Source of the DNA: UBA10649 sp963793105
GTDB taxonomy: Bacteria; Actinomycetota; Actinomycetes; S36-B12
Direction of reading: 5' to 3'
Assembly (NCBI GenBank): GCA_963793105.1
Contig: CAWBZB010000008.1
Coordinates: 186,001 to 250,000 of the forward strand
Length of the DNA stretch: 64,000 bases
How positions within the stretch are numbered: position 1 is the stretch's first letter; each line of letters starts with the position of its first letter. The position numbers and the translations under genes were made by a program. The notes beneath the pieces were generated by a model. The model was given only the letters and a program-made list of their open reading frames with translations. It was not told the origin of the DNA and did no database searches. Below, piece after piece: positions 50,950 through 61,407 of this stretch.

Positions 50950-52062
50950 TCACGAACTGGGAGTCAGTTGGCGAGGCTTCGCCGCACTCCTGTGGTCGAT
51001 CCGATGGGCGATGAAAGCCGCGTCCCGTCCCACGCCCGGGAGAACCATGGAACTGAAGGCGAATTGGAAGGTGAGCCCGCAGAAGAACAGCCCGGGTAGG
51101 TCATCGACGACCCCTCGGTACTCGCGCGGCCACCCGTCCGCACCTGTGATGGGTGCCTCGATCCAGGAGAAGTCCGGCCTGAAGCCCGTCGCCCAGATGA
51201 CGTTGGCGACGTCCAGGACGCGCCCATCGTCAAGCATCGGCCTCCCCTCCGCGGATACGTCGGTGACCTTGTGCTCGATCCGTTCGGCGCCGCGTTCGGC
51301 CAGGTGGTGCGGCTTGACCCGGAGGGTCGGCGCCCCATGGCTGCGGACCTCTCGCAGCACCCGACGGCCCACCGGCGTGCGCCGCGTGAGCACGTGCCTC
51401 CACACGAACACGATGATCGGCATCGCCGCCTTGAGCATCGGGGAGTCCCACTCAAGCGGGATGTTCCCCCGGTCCGGGCCGACGAGGAACGTAGGTCTGT
51501 CCTGGGCCAACTCGTAGGCGATGTCGTATCCAGAGTGCGAGGCGCCGACGACGAGCACCGCGCCCGGCTGAAGCTGCATCGCGTTCTTGTATGAGGTGGA
51601 GTGCAGCTGCCGGATGCGTGGATCGAGCGACGCAGCGATTTCCGGCACCCGCGGACCCCCACCGAACGATCCCGTCGCCACGACCACGTTGTCGCAGTCG
51701 ATACGAGCCGACCCCACATGTGCGGTGAATCCGTGGCCCGGTCCGGGCACCAGGCGGTCTACTCGGGTCTGCATCCGGACCGGTAGGTCCATCTCGACGG
51801 CGTAGTCCTCGAGGAAGTCGGCGACCTCGTCCTTCCCAGGGAAGTGCCACGGATCGCCCGGGAAAGCCATGCCGGGGAGGCCGTCGAACTTCGCCGGCGA
51901 GTACAGCCTGAGCGAGTCATAGTGGCCGCGCCAGTGGTCTCCGATGCGCTCGCCCCCATCGACGACGAGGCAATCCCTGCCGAGGCGTCCCAGGTGATAG
52001 GCGGTGGACAGGCCCGCCTGACCCGCGCCGATGATGAGGGTCTCGACATGCTGCGTGGTCAT
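50950..52062 (-). CDS. flavin-dependent monooxygenase (TrkA/CzcO-like)
   Basis: 370 aa. GAGQAG FAD motif at residues 12-17, DHWRGHYDSLRLYSPAKFD, VVGASHSGYDIA for NADPH and WATGF near the end. This matches the CzcO/FMO-like flavoproteins. Start 52062 gives ETLIIGAG within ten residues. Adjacent LuxR-type gene follows in the same direction. The substrate is unknown. Confidence 0.88.
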   Translation of the reverse strand: MTTQHVETLIIGAGQAGLSTAYHLGRLGRDCLVVDGGERIGDHWRGHYDSLRLYSPAKFDGLPGMAFPGDPWHFPGKDEVADFLEDYAVEMDLPVRMQTRVDRLVPGPGHGFTAHVGSARIDCDNVVVATGSFGGGPRVPEIAASLDPRIRQLHSTSYKNAMQLQPGAVLVVGASHSGYDIAYELAQDRPTFLVGPDRGNIPLEWDSPMLKAAMPIIVFVWRHVLTRRTPVGRRVLREVRSHGAPTLRVKPHHLAERGAERIEHKVTDVSAEGRPMLDDGRVLDVANVIWATGFRPDFSWIEAPITGADGWPREYRGVVDDLPGLFFCGLTFQFAFSSMVLPGVGRDAAFIAHRIDHRSAAKPRQLTPSS

Positions 52063-52318
52063 GGCTTTCACTCCGATCCGGGTCCGACGATGGATGAGGC
52101 GCGTGTCGACGGCATGCTCCCGATCTCGCATACGTCCACGCGATCGACGCTAGGCGTCCACCGAGTCGTGCGCGTCGGGCGAGATACCCAATTCGATGCG
52201 CGGGGGCCGTGGGTAGATCTGCCCATCGCAGCCCTATACGCGCCCGGCGTGAACGGCCAAGGGTCGAGAGCCGGTCGGGCCCTCTCTCGGGACGGGGGCA
52301 CCCCTGTTCGCGGGGGTC

Positions 52319-55073
52319 CTACGAGGCGGTCTCCGGGACGTCGCGGGCCAGGCCGAGTGCCTGCTTGATCGTGAGGCGGCGGCCGACGTCGGCGGCACGC
52401 TCCGCATCCGCGGCCGAGAGCCGAGCCCGTGCCTGGTCGACGATCTCCAGACCCGGGCCCTGCTCGGAGTACACGTTGACGATTCCCTCGTGCTGGGCGA
52501 AGACCTCCGCGGCAGCAGCCATCTGAACCGCCCGCTCCGGTCGGTCCTCCAGCGCCTCGGTCGCCGCCAGGCCGACGAGCGAGAGCCCGACCCCTCGCAC
52601 ACTCGCGACGTCGGTGTAGGCCTGAACAGCGTCCAGGAAGCACTGCCGAGCCCGCGCCGCATCGTCCTGTCTCAGGTGGATCCACGCGGTCTCGTCCAGG
52701 ATCCGGGCCTGCTCCGCCCGGTCCCCAATCGCCTCGAACGCAGTGAGGGACTGCCGGTAGAGGTCGACCGATTCGGCGAGGTCGCCTCGGCCGGCCGCCA
52801 GCTGAGCGAGGCCACCGAGCGACAGTCCGGCGCCCTCCGTGTCCCCGATCTCACGCTGGATGTCCCATGCCTGGGCATAGCTCGCCTGCGCCGCAGCGAC
52901 ATCGCCCGCCACGGTTTGGAGGATTCCGAGGAGGCTGGACGCAAACCCTTCGTTCCAGCGGAAGCCGAGGGAGCGGCTCCTGTCGATGCTCTCCCGAACC
53001 AGCGCCAGCCCTGCCTCGAGATCGAACCCGAGCTGCCCCAGGCCCCGGAGGTGCAGAGCGATGCAGATCTCGCGATCGGCGCCCAGCTCTACCGCGATGC
53101 GGTAGGCCTCGGACCATTCCTCGTTGGCTTGCTCGTACTTGCCGAGCACCCACGAGGTCAGCCCGGCAGTGAGCAGGGCCGCCGACCGGCCCAGCGTGGG
53201 AGGTGTCGCGACGTCCGCGGCGAGGAAGGAGGCCGCGTACTCCCGCGCGGTGATGTTCTTGCCGCGGATGTGCCAGTGGAGTGAGAGGTCACCGCACATC
53301 TGCAAGCCCGCTTCGCTCGCCTGCGCGTCTGCGGACCGGGCTGCGCGCAGGAAGGTGTCGAGAGCAGTCAGCAGGTTGCCCTCCTCGAGGAGCCCACGCT
53401 CGACCGCTCGCGCCTGGTTGCCCTCCTCGGTGTCATCGCGGATCTCGCGGGCCACAGCCGCGTAGCGGTACGCGTGCCGAAGCGCGGTCTCCTCCTGCTC
53501 GCCGGCAGCCTCGAGCGCTTCACGTGCGTACTCGGCGATCGTCTGCAGCATCCGCAGCCGGGCATCGCCGGCATCCACCTGGACGAGGGCCTTGTCGACC
53601 AGCGACTCCAGGTCATCGAGCCCAGCGTCCCCGGACTCCGAGCACACGGCCTGGGCGTCGGCGACCGTGCCCTCACCGGCGAACACGGCCATGCGCCGGA
53701 AGAACCGCTGCTCGGACTCCGTGAGCAGCGAGTAGCTCCAGTCGATGGTGGCGCGCAGCGTCTGCTGTCGCTCGGGCATGTCCCGGGGTCCGGAGGTGAG
53801 GACGTTGAGGGCGTGGTCGAGTCGCTCCAGCAGCTCTCCCGGGGACAGCAGTCGAAGTCGTGCGGCGGCGAGTTCCAGGGCCAGGGGCAGTCCGTCCAGG
53901 CGTCGGCACACGGCAGCCACGGCGTTCGGCGTTGTCGTCCGTCAGCTCGAACCCGCTCCGGGACAGCCGAGCGCGATCGACGAAGAGCGAGATCGAGGGG
54001 AAGGCCAGCAGCTCCTCGGGCGTCACGACGTCCGTCGAGGCCGGCAGGTCAAGCGGGGCGAGGACGTACTCGTGCTCCGCGCTGACGTGCAGCGGGGTCC
54101 GGCTGGTGGCCACGACGCGCAGCTCGGGACACCGGTCGATCAAGCCGGCAATACGTGACCCGGCCGCGACCACCTGCTCCAGGTTGTCGAGCAGCAGCAG
54201 CGCCCTTCGGTCTGCGATGAGGGAGACCACGCCCTCTTCCAGGCTCCTCCCCTCGGCCTCCTTGACGTCCAGGGCATCCGCCAGCGCCGGCAGGAAGGCC
54301 GCGGGATCGCTGACATCGGCCAGTTCGATGAACGCCACGCCATCCAGGAAGTCCGGCGCGAGCCTCGTGCCGAGCTCGGCCATGATCCGCGTCTTCCCCA
54401 CGCCTCCCGGGCCCGTGACTGTCACGATCCGGTGTCTTCGAACCAGGGCGTCCAGCTCTTCGATGTCGGCCTCCCGGCCCACGAGCGGCGTCGTCGATCG
54501 AGGCAGATTGCCCGGCAGGCTGGCGAACCGCTCGCCCTTCCCCTCCAACATCGTGGGATCCGGCACCACGATGCCGCTGTCCGCGACGGCGAACAGCTCG
54601 ACCGGGCTCCCCACGTTCTTCAGCCGGAAGCGACCGACACTGACCACCTGAACGTCGCTCCGGTTGGCGATCTGCAGGTTCGCGGACTCGGACAGCATCA
54701 CCCCGCCCGCGACGGCGAACGACTCGATCCGGGCCGCAATGTTGACGGCGTCACCTGTCAGACGTTCCGGCTCGACGATCACATCGCCCACGTGAATGCC
54801 GATCCGCACGTCGACTCCAGCCGGCCTGAGCTCACGCTGGATCGCCACCGCCGCCTGCACGGCCGCGAGCGCACTGGGGAACATGCTCATGCTGCCATCG
54901 CCCAGCCGCTGCACCACGGTTCCGCCGAACGCCTCGTGGGCGCCGTCGACCGCGACCCAGTACCGGTCCCGCTTGTCGAGCGCCGAGCCCTCGTCTGCCT
55001 GCATGAGCGCCGAGTAGCCGACCATGTCCGTGAACATGACGGCGACGAGGCGTCGGTCGAGAACCACGGCCAC
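52319..55073 (-). pseudogene. cyclase-ATPase-TPR regulator, frameshifted
   Basis: Three parts are recognised. A class III nucleotidyl-cyclase-like domain (VAVMFTDMVGYSAL, RLGDGSMSMF) begins the protein. An NB-ARC/AfsR-type ATPase follows with GPGGVGKT and LLLLDNLEQ. TPR repeats fill the C-terminal half. The frame breaks at about 53924: the upstream frame ends DDNAERRGCRV, whereas removing one base restores DDNAEAVAAVCRRLDGLPLALELAAARLR-type sequence, so an extra C lies there. Intact it would be about 917 aa. The start is GTG at 55073 with AGGGGG; a TTG at 55088 is the alternative. This could be a sequencing error. Confidence 0.75.
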
Positions 55074-55088
55074 GGAACCCCCTGTCAA

Positions 55089-55614
55089 TCTCGTCTCTCG
55101 CGACTGCGTCGGGCAGCACGACCCTAGCGCGGTGGGTCAATTGGGCGGCCGCACGCGGGTTCCAACCCGGACGGCCACGCCACCCCAGCGGCAAGACTCG
55201 GTCGTGTGGTGCCCGTGGCTAGAGATGGTGCCCTTGGCTCGGGATCGCCGATGACGTTCTTCTTCACCTGCATGACGCGGCGTTGGCCTGGGGCCTTGCA
55301 GGAGTTCGGACATGTCTTCGGGTACGACTCCCCGGCTCACGCTGAATCGGTCGTCGCACGAGCCGCACTGCTCCGATTCGGGCACCGCCGAGAGCGCCCG
55401 CATTGATGGTGGCGAATCGCACTCCCGTCCAGTTCGACGTTCGTCACTGGCGTCTTGCCCGCCAGCGTTGACATGGGCCATCTCCGATCGGGCCTATGTT
55501 CCGGCTGGCGACCGCATTCGTCGGACTCCGGCTCGCAATGTGAACGAGCACGACTCCGCCCGCGATCCCGCACCGCCTACGGTCGGCCGATGCAATAGTC
55601 CCCTCGACGGTGCC
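55089..55614. other. intergenic region without recognised gene
   Basis: This 526-bp stretch lies between the cyclase-ATPase gene and the SulP gene. Small frames exist but none has convincing codon use or similarity. I saw no hairpin, RNA gene or clear promoter motif, though it must hold the promoter of the minus-strand regulator. Confidence 0.5.
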
Positions 55615-57369
55615 CTACGGGCCTGGCGGGATCCGGTCCTCGACCGCCTCAAAGACTCCGCCGAAGACGCTGGAGGCGCCGAGACGTTCAACGACACCAT
55701 CCCGGTCGAGCACCTCGAGCACCTGGGGCTTGACCCTGGCCAGACGCAGGTCGACGTCGTGGTTTCGGGCGAGGTCGACGATCGCCCCGACGTTCGCCGA
55801 GCCCTGCGAGTCGATGTAGTTGACGCCCTCGAAGTCGATCACAACGACGTTCACCGACCCCTCCGCCTCATGTGCGAGGTCACGGATCCGGTCCTCGAGT
55901 GCATCTGAGTCGATGAAGAACAGGCCGGCATCGAATCCCACGATGATGACGCCCGGAACGGTCTCACCGTCGGGATGCGCGTCGAGTCCGCGGAAAGCGC
56001 GTCCACCGGGTTCCCTGCCGAGGAGCGGCATGCGCGGCACGGCGGATACGTACACCAGCCACCCGAGTGACAGCGCGATCCCGATGACCACACCCGCCAG
56101 CACTCCGGCGCTCAGGACACCGATCAGGGCCGCGATAGCGATCCAGAAGTCCGTGCGCTTGACCCGGAAGAGCCGGCGCATGCCCGCGACGTCCATCATC
56201 CCCATGACGACCGCCTCGATGATCAGGGCAGCCAGCACCGGCTCGGGCAGGTCGGAGAACACCGGAGCGAGGAAGAGCAGGGTGAGAACGACGGCCACAC
56301 CAGTAGTGAGAGAGGCGAAGGGAGTCTTGGCCCCCGACTGGTCGTTCAGCGAGCTGGCGGACAGGCTCGCGGATACCGGAATGCCCTGGACGACGCCCGC
56401 ACCCACGTTCGCCATGCCCTGCGCCAGGGACTCCTGATTGATATCCACCTGGTAGCGGTGCTTCGACGCGAACTCGCGTGCATCACCGGCGGTCTGCGAG
56501 AAGCCGATCAACAGCAGAGACAATCCGGCAGTGAGGATGACCGCGAAGTTGTCCTGCACGATCGCCAGGTCCGGCAGGACGACGGAGGGCAGGCCCGCCG
56601 GAACGTCGCCCACCACGGCCACGCCCCGATCACTGAGCCCGAGGGCCGCCGAGGCGACCAAGCCCCCAACGACAAGGACCAGCGCCCCGGGAATCCGCGG
56701 CCACGCGAAGCGGATCCCGAAGACCACGACCAGCGCGACGACGCCCACCAGCACGGTGATGGCATCCGTGTCGCCCAGCCCGCTGATCCAGCTGCCGAGC
56801 TTCTGCCAGCTGTTGTCGCCGCTGCCCTCGGTCCCCGTGATGAGCGGCAGCTCGCTGATCACCACCTGGACCCCGGCACCGAACAGGAACCCGGTAATGA
56901 CCGCCTTGGAGAGCAGTTGGGAGATCCAGCCCATCGAGAACACACGCAGGAGGATGAAGAGGACACCGGACGTCAGGGTGATCGCCGCCACCAGTTTCAC
57001 GGCGTCGTCCCCCGCCACACCTACTCCGACCACGGCACCCGCAGCCACCGCGGCAAGGGCAGAACTCGGCCCGGTCGCGATCTGCCGAGCGGTCCCGAAC
57101 AACGCGTACAGCAGGGCGCCCGCCATCGCGGCATAGAGGCCGTACTGCAGTGGGACGCCCGCGATACCGGCATAGCCGAGCGACTTGGGGACGACCAAGG
57201 CGGCAACTGTGATCCCCGCGATGAGGTCCGGGCGCAGCCAGGCTCCCTGGTAACGGGGCGCCCACTGGAGGAAGGGCAGCACCCGAGAGAGCGGTCCCGG
57301 CGATAGTGCCGTTGCCGGTTCAGTGGCGCTCTTGCCTGGCAGATCGCTCATGGGCACATGGTGGCGCAT
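55615..57369 (-). CDS. SulP-family anion transporter with STAS domain
   Basis: 584 aa. About twelve membrane segments: RPDLIAGITVAALVVPKSLGYA is the SulP start signature. The C-terminal STAS domain has VVVIDFEGVNYIDSQGSANVG. SulP proteins carry sulfate, bicarbonate or other anions. The start is uncertain between 57369 and 57351 (MSDLPG). No carbonic anhydrase or sulfate assimilation gene is next to it. Confidence 0.9.
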   Translation of the reverse strand: MRHHVPMSDLPGKSATEPATALSPGPLSRVLPFLQWAPRYQGAWLRPDLIAGITVAALVVPKSLGYAGIAGVPLQYGLYAAMAGALLYALFGTARQIATGPSSALAAVAAGAVVGVGVAGDDAVKLVAAITLTSGVLFILLRVFSMGWISQLLSKAVITGFLFGAGVQVVISELPLITGTEGSGDNSWQKLGSWISGLGDTDAITVLVGVVALVVVFGIRFAWPRIPGALVLVVGGLVASAALGLSDRGVAVVGDVPAGLPSVVLPDLAIVQDNFAVILTAGLSLLLIGFSQTAGDAREFASKHRYQVDINQESLAQGMANVGAGVVQGIPVSASLSASSLNDQSGAKTPFASLTTGVAVVLTLLFLAPVFSDLPEPVLAALIIEAVVMGMMDVAGMRRLFRVKRTDFWIAIAALIGVLSAGVLAGVVIGIALSLGWLVYVSAVPRMPLLGREPGGRAFRGLDAHPDGETVPGVIIVGFDAGLFFIDSDALEDRIRDLAHEAEGSVNVVVIDFEGVNYIDSQGSANVGAIVDLARNHDVDLRLARVKPQVLEVLDRDGVVERLGASSVFGGVFEAVEDRIPPGP

Positions 57370-57555
57370 CCTCGATACGGCCGTACCCGGAAGACACAGT
57401 CGGCGACGTCGTCGGTGATCACACCGATGTCGTGGTTCGACCCCGACAGCACCGACACGAGGAAGCCGTTCGTTTCGAACAGCGCCCCTTCAGCCTTGCG
57501 CGAGACCTGGTGAGCTCAGACCTGACGAACGCCACTCACTAGTTTCTGGTCACCG

Positions 57556-57592
57556 CACCGGCCGGCCGGAACAGTGCCTCGGCCGGCCGGTG
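57556..57592 (-). terminator. 13-bp hairpin terminator
   Basis: CACCGGCCGGCCG (57556-57568) pairs perfectly with CGGCCGGCCGGTG (57580-57592), with an 11-nt loop. It lies 16 nt past the stop of the minus-strand DUF1269-like gene and ends its transcript. Confidence 0.65.
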
Positions 57593-57607
57593 TCAGTGTC
57601 CTGTGGA

Positions 57608-57883
57608 TCAGGACTCGACGGCGTCCGTGACCTCGTCGGAGGCCTCGCCCAGCGCCTTCTTGATCGTGTCGTAGTCGTCCGAGTCGATGGCCTTGGTCAT
57701 CTTCTTGGTCGCCTTCGACAATGCGTGGTCCACGCGGTCGGCGTACGTGTCGTCAACGACGGCCACGATCGCCGACGTACCGACGGGCAGGAACTCCTCG
57801 AGGTCCGCCCCCATCTCCTTCTCCTCATGTCGCCTCACGAGTGCCCCGATGCCGGCGCCGATGCTCAAGTTCATGTCAGTCAA
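57608..57883 (-). CDS. DUF1269-like protein, short form
   Basis: 91 aa. GAGIGALVRRHEEKEM and LEEFLPVGTSAIVAVVDD resemble the second half of DUF1269 proteins, which usually run to 160 aa and begin with a glycine-zipper membrane region; that region is reduced here to about 12 residues. The start is taken as TTG at 57883 because GGAGA is well placed; ATG at 57874 is an alternative. Either a short natural form or a truncated copy. Confidence 0.6.
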   Translation of the reverse strand: MTDMNLSIGAGIGALVRRHEEKEMGADLEEFLPVGTSAIVAVVDDTYADRVDHALSKATKKMTKAIDSDDYDTIKKALGEASDEVTDAVES

Positions 57884-58271
57884 CTGTCTCTCCTAGGAAT
57901 AGCTTGGTGAAGTGAACACGTTCGTACGACTACGTGATGCTCCGCGCAGGACCAAGATCGACCGCTAGACAGCCAGCGGCACGAACCCGTCGGCGGGCAA
58001 AGGCGCCTAGCGCGCCGGTCCGGGCGCTAGATCCGGGCCGCTCAGGTCAACCACGTGCGGGGTGGGATCCTCGAACGAACGGATGATGTAGCGGCGGTCG
58101 ACCAGATTCGCCACCACGGTCACCGGGTGTGCTCCACGGCAGACCCGTCCGTGCTGCGCACCGACCCGACCGGGATGCCGAAATTGCTCATCACGTGGAG
58201 CATGGCTGTGACGTACGCAGCGGTTCACTGATCGCCATGTGTATTCGCACGTCCCGCGAACAGCTGTCCGC
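57884..58271. other. intergenic region with a possible 38-aa reading frame
   Basis: 388 bp between the DUF1269-like gene and the ThrE-like gene. A minus-strand frame (58007-58123, GTG start with GGAG 8 nt upstream) encodes VTVVANLVDRRYIIRSFEDP and more, ending APGPAR. The composition is protein-like, and a second fragment just upstream (MLHVMSNFGIPV) is in a different frame, so this may be the remnant of a longer gene. I do not recognise it. Confidence 0.35.
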
Positions 58272-59570
58272 TCAGGCGGCGCCCGGCGTGCTGGCGACTC
58301 CCCTCAGTCGCCGGCCTACCCCGCGGCCCTGCCGGCCGAGCGCGAGCCCGAGGGCGATTCCGACGGCGATGGCCAGCGAGATCGTCGCCGCGGTCAGCAG
58401 TTGCTCCGTTGCGACAGCCGTGCGACCCTCGGCCACGGCCAGCATGGCTCGATACAGGGCCAGCCCTGGGACGAGGGGCAGGATGGCCACGCCCGTATAG
58501 ACCGTGGCCGAGGATGACTGCAGAGCCGCCGCGACGGTTCCGGCGATCCCGATCACCGCCGCTGCGATCAGCGTGCCGACCCAGTCCGGTCCCCACGCGC
58601 GCTGCGCAGCGACCCACACGGCGAGCCAGCCGAGGATCCCGATGATCACGGTCGGTGCCATGTGTCGCGGCGGCTGGGACCAGACGATTGCCAGACCGAG
58701 CATGCCCAGTGCCGCGGCCGCGAGCGTGATCACGATTGGGGCCTCGGTGGCGTTGGGGGTGAACTTCAGGCCGAGGCCAGCCCCGATGGTGCTGCCAACG
58801 AGCATCCCGACTGCCAGAGCGCCCGCCGTGACCAAGGCCTGAAGGGCCCGCGAGACGGCTGAGATCGGCGCGTTGGCCAGCCCGTCGACGACCGCTGACA
58901 CCAGTGCCAGTCCCGGGAGGTAGACGAATAGGCCGCCGACGACCGCCGGCCCGATGCTGATCGACACCCCGAGCGCGGCAACGAGGTTCGGGACGGCGGC
59001 CAGCACGACAGCCGCCACGAAGGTTCCGGTCACAGGGGGAAGGCTGAGGCGCCGGGCGAAGGCCGACGTGGGGATCGTCAGCAGCGTGGCCAGGAGGGCC
59101 ACGATCACGGTGGGGAGGTCGTCGCCTCCCACGAAGACCACCCAGCCAGCGACCGATACCAGCAGGGCGATGTTGCGGAGCCCTGGCTTCTTGATCGGGG
59201 CTTCGCCGAGGGCGCGCACACGGGCGTAGGCCTCATCGAAGCCGATGCGTCCTTGTTCGACTTCGGTCAGCAGGGCGTCGGCGCCGGCCAGTCGTCCCAG
59301 TCTTGGACTGGCGATGTTGATCTCCTTCATCAGCGTCAACGGCTGGTCCAGCCCGTGGTGCCAATAGCTGACGGTGAGGGACGTGAGATTGGCGTCGATT
59401 GCACAACCGTCGAGGCCGATGGCCGGCGCGAAGGCCCGCAGGCGAACTAGGACCTCACTCACCGATGAGCTGGACTCCAGCATCTGCTTGCCCGCCTCGG
59501 CGAGGAAACCCATCGCCTCCGGCACGCTCATAGGCGAGCCGCTGGGGGTGGGCTCGTTGCCCTGGCTCAT
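58272..59570 (-). CDS. ThrE-like threonine/serine exporter
   Basis: 432 aa. The N-terminal cytoplasmic half has the ThrE/DUF1212 pattern (LTLMKEINIASPRLGRLAG) and ten or so helices follow, including LPGLALVSAVVDGLANAP and a second half with GILGWLAVWVAAQ and AILPLVPGLALYRA, which is the ThrE_2 (DUF3815) module. So both modules are in one chain, as in actinobacterial ThrE. RBS GGGAGG. An IS3-family relic lies 50 bp upstream of the start. Confidence 0.85.
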   Translation of the reverse strand: MSQGNEPTPSGSPMSVPEAMGFLAEAGKQMLESSSSVSEVLVRLRAFAPAIGLDGCAIDANLTSLTVSYWHHGLDQPLTLMKEINIASPRLGRLAGADALLTEVEQGRIGFDEAYARVRALGEAPIKKPGLRNIALLVSVAGWVVFVGGDDLPTVIVALLATLLTIPTSAFARRLSLPPVTGTFVAAVVLAAVPNLVAALGVSISIGPAVVGGLFVYLPGLALVSAVVDGLANAPISAVSRALQALVTAGALAVGMLVGSTIGAGLGLKFTPNATEAPIVITLAAAALGMLGLAIVWSQPPRHMAPTVIIGILGWLAVWVAAQRAWGPDWVGTLIAAAVIGIAGTVAAALQSSSATVYTGVAILPLVPGLALYRAMLAVAEGRTAVATEQLLTAATISLAIAVGIALGLALGRQGRGVGRRLRGVASTPGAA

Positions 59571-59619
59571 CGCGGCCTCCCGTAGCTTCGTCGGACACAC
59601 TCGACCATGGACGCCCCCT

Positions 59620-59815
59620 TGAAGGGACTGCCCCCGCTTTGGTGGCCTCGCGGGGGTGAGAGTTCAGGCCGAGGTTCGGTGTGGTTGCCGATCCTCGCAG
59701 GATCCATCGGCGTGCGCCTTCCGAGGCCGCGTTGACGCCGCCGGCCGTGGTAGGTCCGTTCGATCCAGATCACGATCGCCAGGCGGACCTCCAACGGAAA
59801 CGCTCTCGGCATGAC
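59620..59815 (-). mobile_element. IS3-family relic (end and transposase tail)
   Basis: A minus-strand frame (59708-59803) encodes RLAIVIWIERTYHGRRRQRG, which matches the C-terminal tail of IS3-family OrfB (the WIE..Y..RRRRH..LG..TP pattern). Beyond it, at 59620 onward, TGAAGGGACTGCCCCCGC has the TG...GCCCCC form of IS3 ends. The rest of the element is gone, so it is a dead remnant. It sits 50 bp from the start of the ThrE-like gene. The remaining parts of 59571-59907 hold no recognised gene. Confidence 0.55.
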
Positions 59816-59907
59816 AGGCATCCTTCCAGCAGACCCGTTGGACCAGCAGGTCACGGGTCGTCCCGCGACCAACTGGCACGGCAGCCGGGGCGCGGTGGCG
59901 ACGTCCG

Positions 59908-61407
59908 CTAGGTGGGCCGGATCGGCTGGCGGATTGGCTTGCCCGGGTACACCTTCAGCACCTGCGAGTCCTCGACGACGACGGTCCCGTTCACGATCAC
60001 GTACGGGATCCCGGTCGCCGGCAGTCCGGCCTGCTGCATGGTCGAGTTGTCGGTGACCGTATCCGGGTCGAACACGACGAGGTCAGCGTCGGCGCCGACC
60101 TGCACCCGACCCTTGGCCGCCATCTGCGGCACACCGTTCCGTTCGAGGAACGAAGCCACCTTGTAGGACATCTTGGAGATGGCGTCGTTGAGCGAGAGGT
60201 TGGGGTTCTCGCGTGCCCAGCGCAACACCCTGGCGGCAGATCCGGCCGTTCGCGGATGGCCCTGGACCGCCTCGTAGGGGGTATCCCAGTCGCGAGCCAT
60301 CGCGCCCGTCTCGGTCACGTTGAGTGGGAAGGCATCGCTGCCGACCACGCTCGAGGGGTGCAGGAGCCCGGCGGTCATGTCGTCCTCGGTGGCGGCGTAG
60401 AACATGATCGACGTCTTCGGGTCGGTCTGCATCAGCTCGTCGTAGCGGTCCTTGGTCAACGGCTTCAAGGTGGCGGTCTCGATGATGTCGCCATAGTCGC
60501 GGCCCATGTTCGGCCCGTAGTTGTCGGGCTTGAGGTAGTCCGCCCCCACGATCGACGCCCCGTAGTTGTACGGGTAGATCTCGCCGACCACCGACACTCC
60601 GCGGGCGTTCGCCTCATCGAACATCGTCAGGGCCTTCACCGTGTCGGCGAGGGCCTGCTGGTGCATGTGGTGGAAGTAGACACCGCCACCAAAGGCGGCG
60701 GCGTTGGCGATCATCTCCTCGAACCCCAACATCCCGGTGACCGGAGCCCGCTGGCTGGAGAACCTGCCGTGCACGTACGTGGCCCGGCCATACTGGCCCG
60801 CCAGCCGCTGCCAGGCCGTCGTCTCCGCCGACGTGACCCCCCCGGTCATGTACCCGACCGCGACACCCACGCCCAGAGCGCCCTGCTGCAGGCCCTCGTC
60901 GATGATCTGCACGATCTGCCCGATCTGATCCTCATCGGGGATCACGGTGGACCACTTCATGTCCACCAGCACGTGTTCGTCCTTCGCGAACACGTCAGTG
61001 GTGATGACCCCGGTGACAGATTCGTACTTGGGGTTGAACACCTTCTCCCGCGCCGCGATCGTGTTCACCGTCGCCCCGTAGTTGGCCTGCGAATGGCCCG
61101 CCAGACGGTCGTAGAACAGGTCCACCGGGTAGGCCCCCGCCTCAAGATCCAGCTGCGTGGTCACCCCTCCGCGGAGCATGATCTTCTGGCTCAACGGCAC
61201 ATCGACCGTGTGCACGTGACAGTCGATGAACCCCGGGGCCACCACGTGCCCCCGAGCATCGATATTCGCTCGGCCCTGCAGGGGGTCCGCGGTCACCGCG
61301 GCAATCGACCCACGCCGGATGCCGACATTGCGCACCGCATCCAGCCCAGACGCCGGATCGATCACCCGGCCGCCTGAGATCACCAGGTCATAGGGCTCGG
61401 CAGTCAT
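59908..61407 (-). CDS. N-acyl-D-amino-acid deacylase-type amidohydrolase
   Basis: 499 aa. Amidohydrolase start with DLVISGGRVIDPASGLDAVRNVGI, metal motif HVHT (H64, H66), and a C-terminal beta part with GADADLVVFDPDTVTDNSTM. The order and length fit the D-aminoacylase/dihydroorotase-like group. RBS AAGGAGA before the ATG at 61407. The substrate is not known; a carboxylated Lys is expected but not located with certainty. No linked catabolic gene is in the window. Confidence 0.85.
   Translation of the reverse strand: MTAEPYDLVISGGRVIDPASGLDAVRNVGIRRGSIAAVTADPLQGRANIDARGHVVAPGFIDCHVHTVDVPLSQKIMLRGGVTTQLDLEAGAYPVDLFYDRLAGHSQANYGATVNTIAAREKVFNPKYESVTGVITTDVFAKDEHVLVDMKWSTVIPDEDQIGQIVQIIDEGLQQGALGVGVAVGYMTGGVTSAETTAWQRLAGQYGRATYVHGRFSSQRAPVTGMLGFEEMIANAAAFGGGVYFHHMHQQALADTVKALTMFDEANARGVSVVGEIYPYNYGASIVGADYLKPDNYGPNMGRDYGDIIETATLKPLTKDRYDELMQTDPKTSIMFYAATEDDMTAGLLHPSSVVGSDAFPLNVTETGAMARDWDTPYEAVQGHPRTAGSAARVLRWARENPNLSLNDAISKMSYKVASFLERNGVPQMAAKGRVQVGADADLVVFDPDTVTDNSTMQQAGLPATGIPYVIVNGTVVVEDSQVLKVYPGKPIRQPIRPT

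Noticed and set aside
55137..55481. 114-codon minus-strand frame between the regulator and SulP genes
   Set aside because: No recognisable pattern, no ribosome site, and skewed composition; treated as noncoding.
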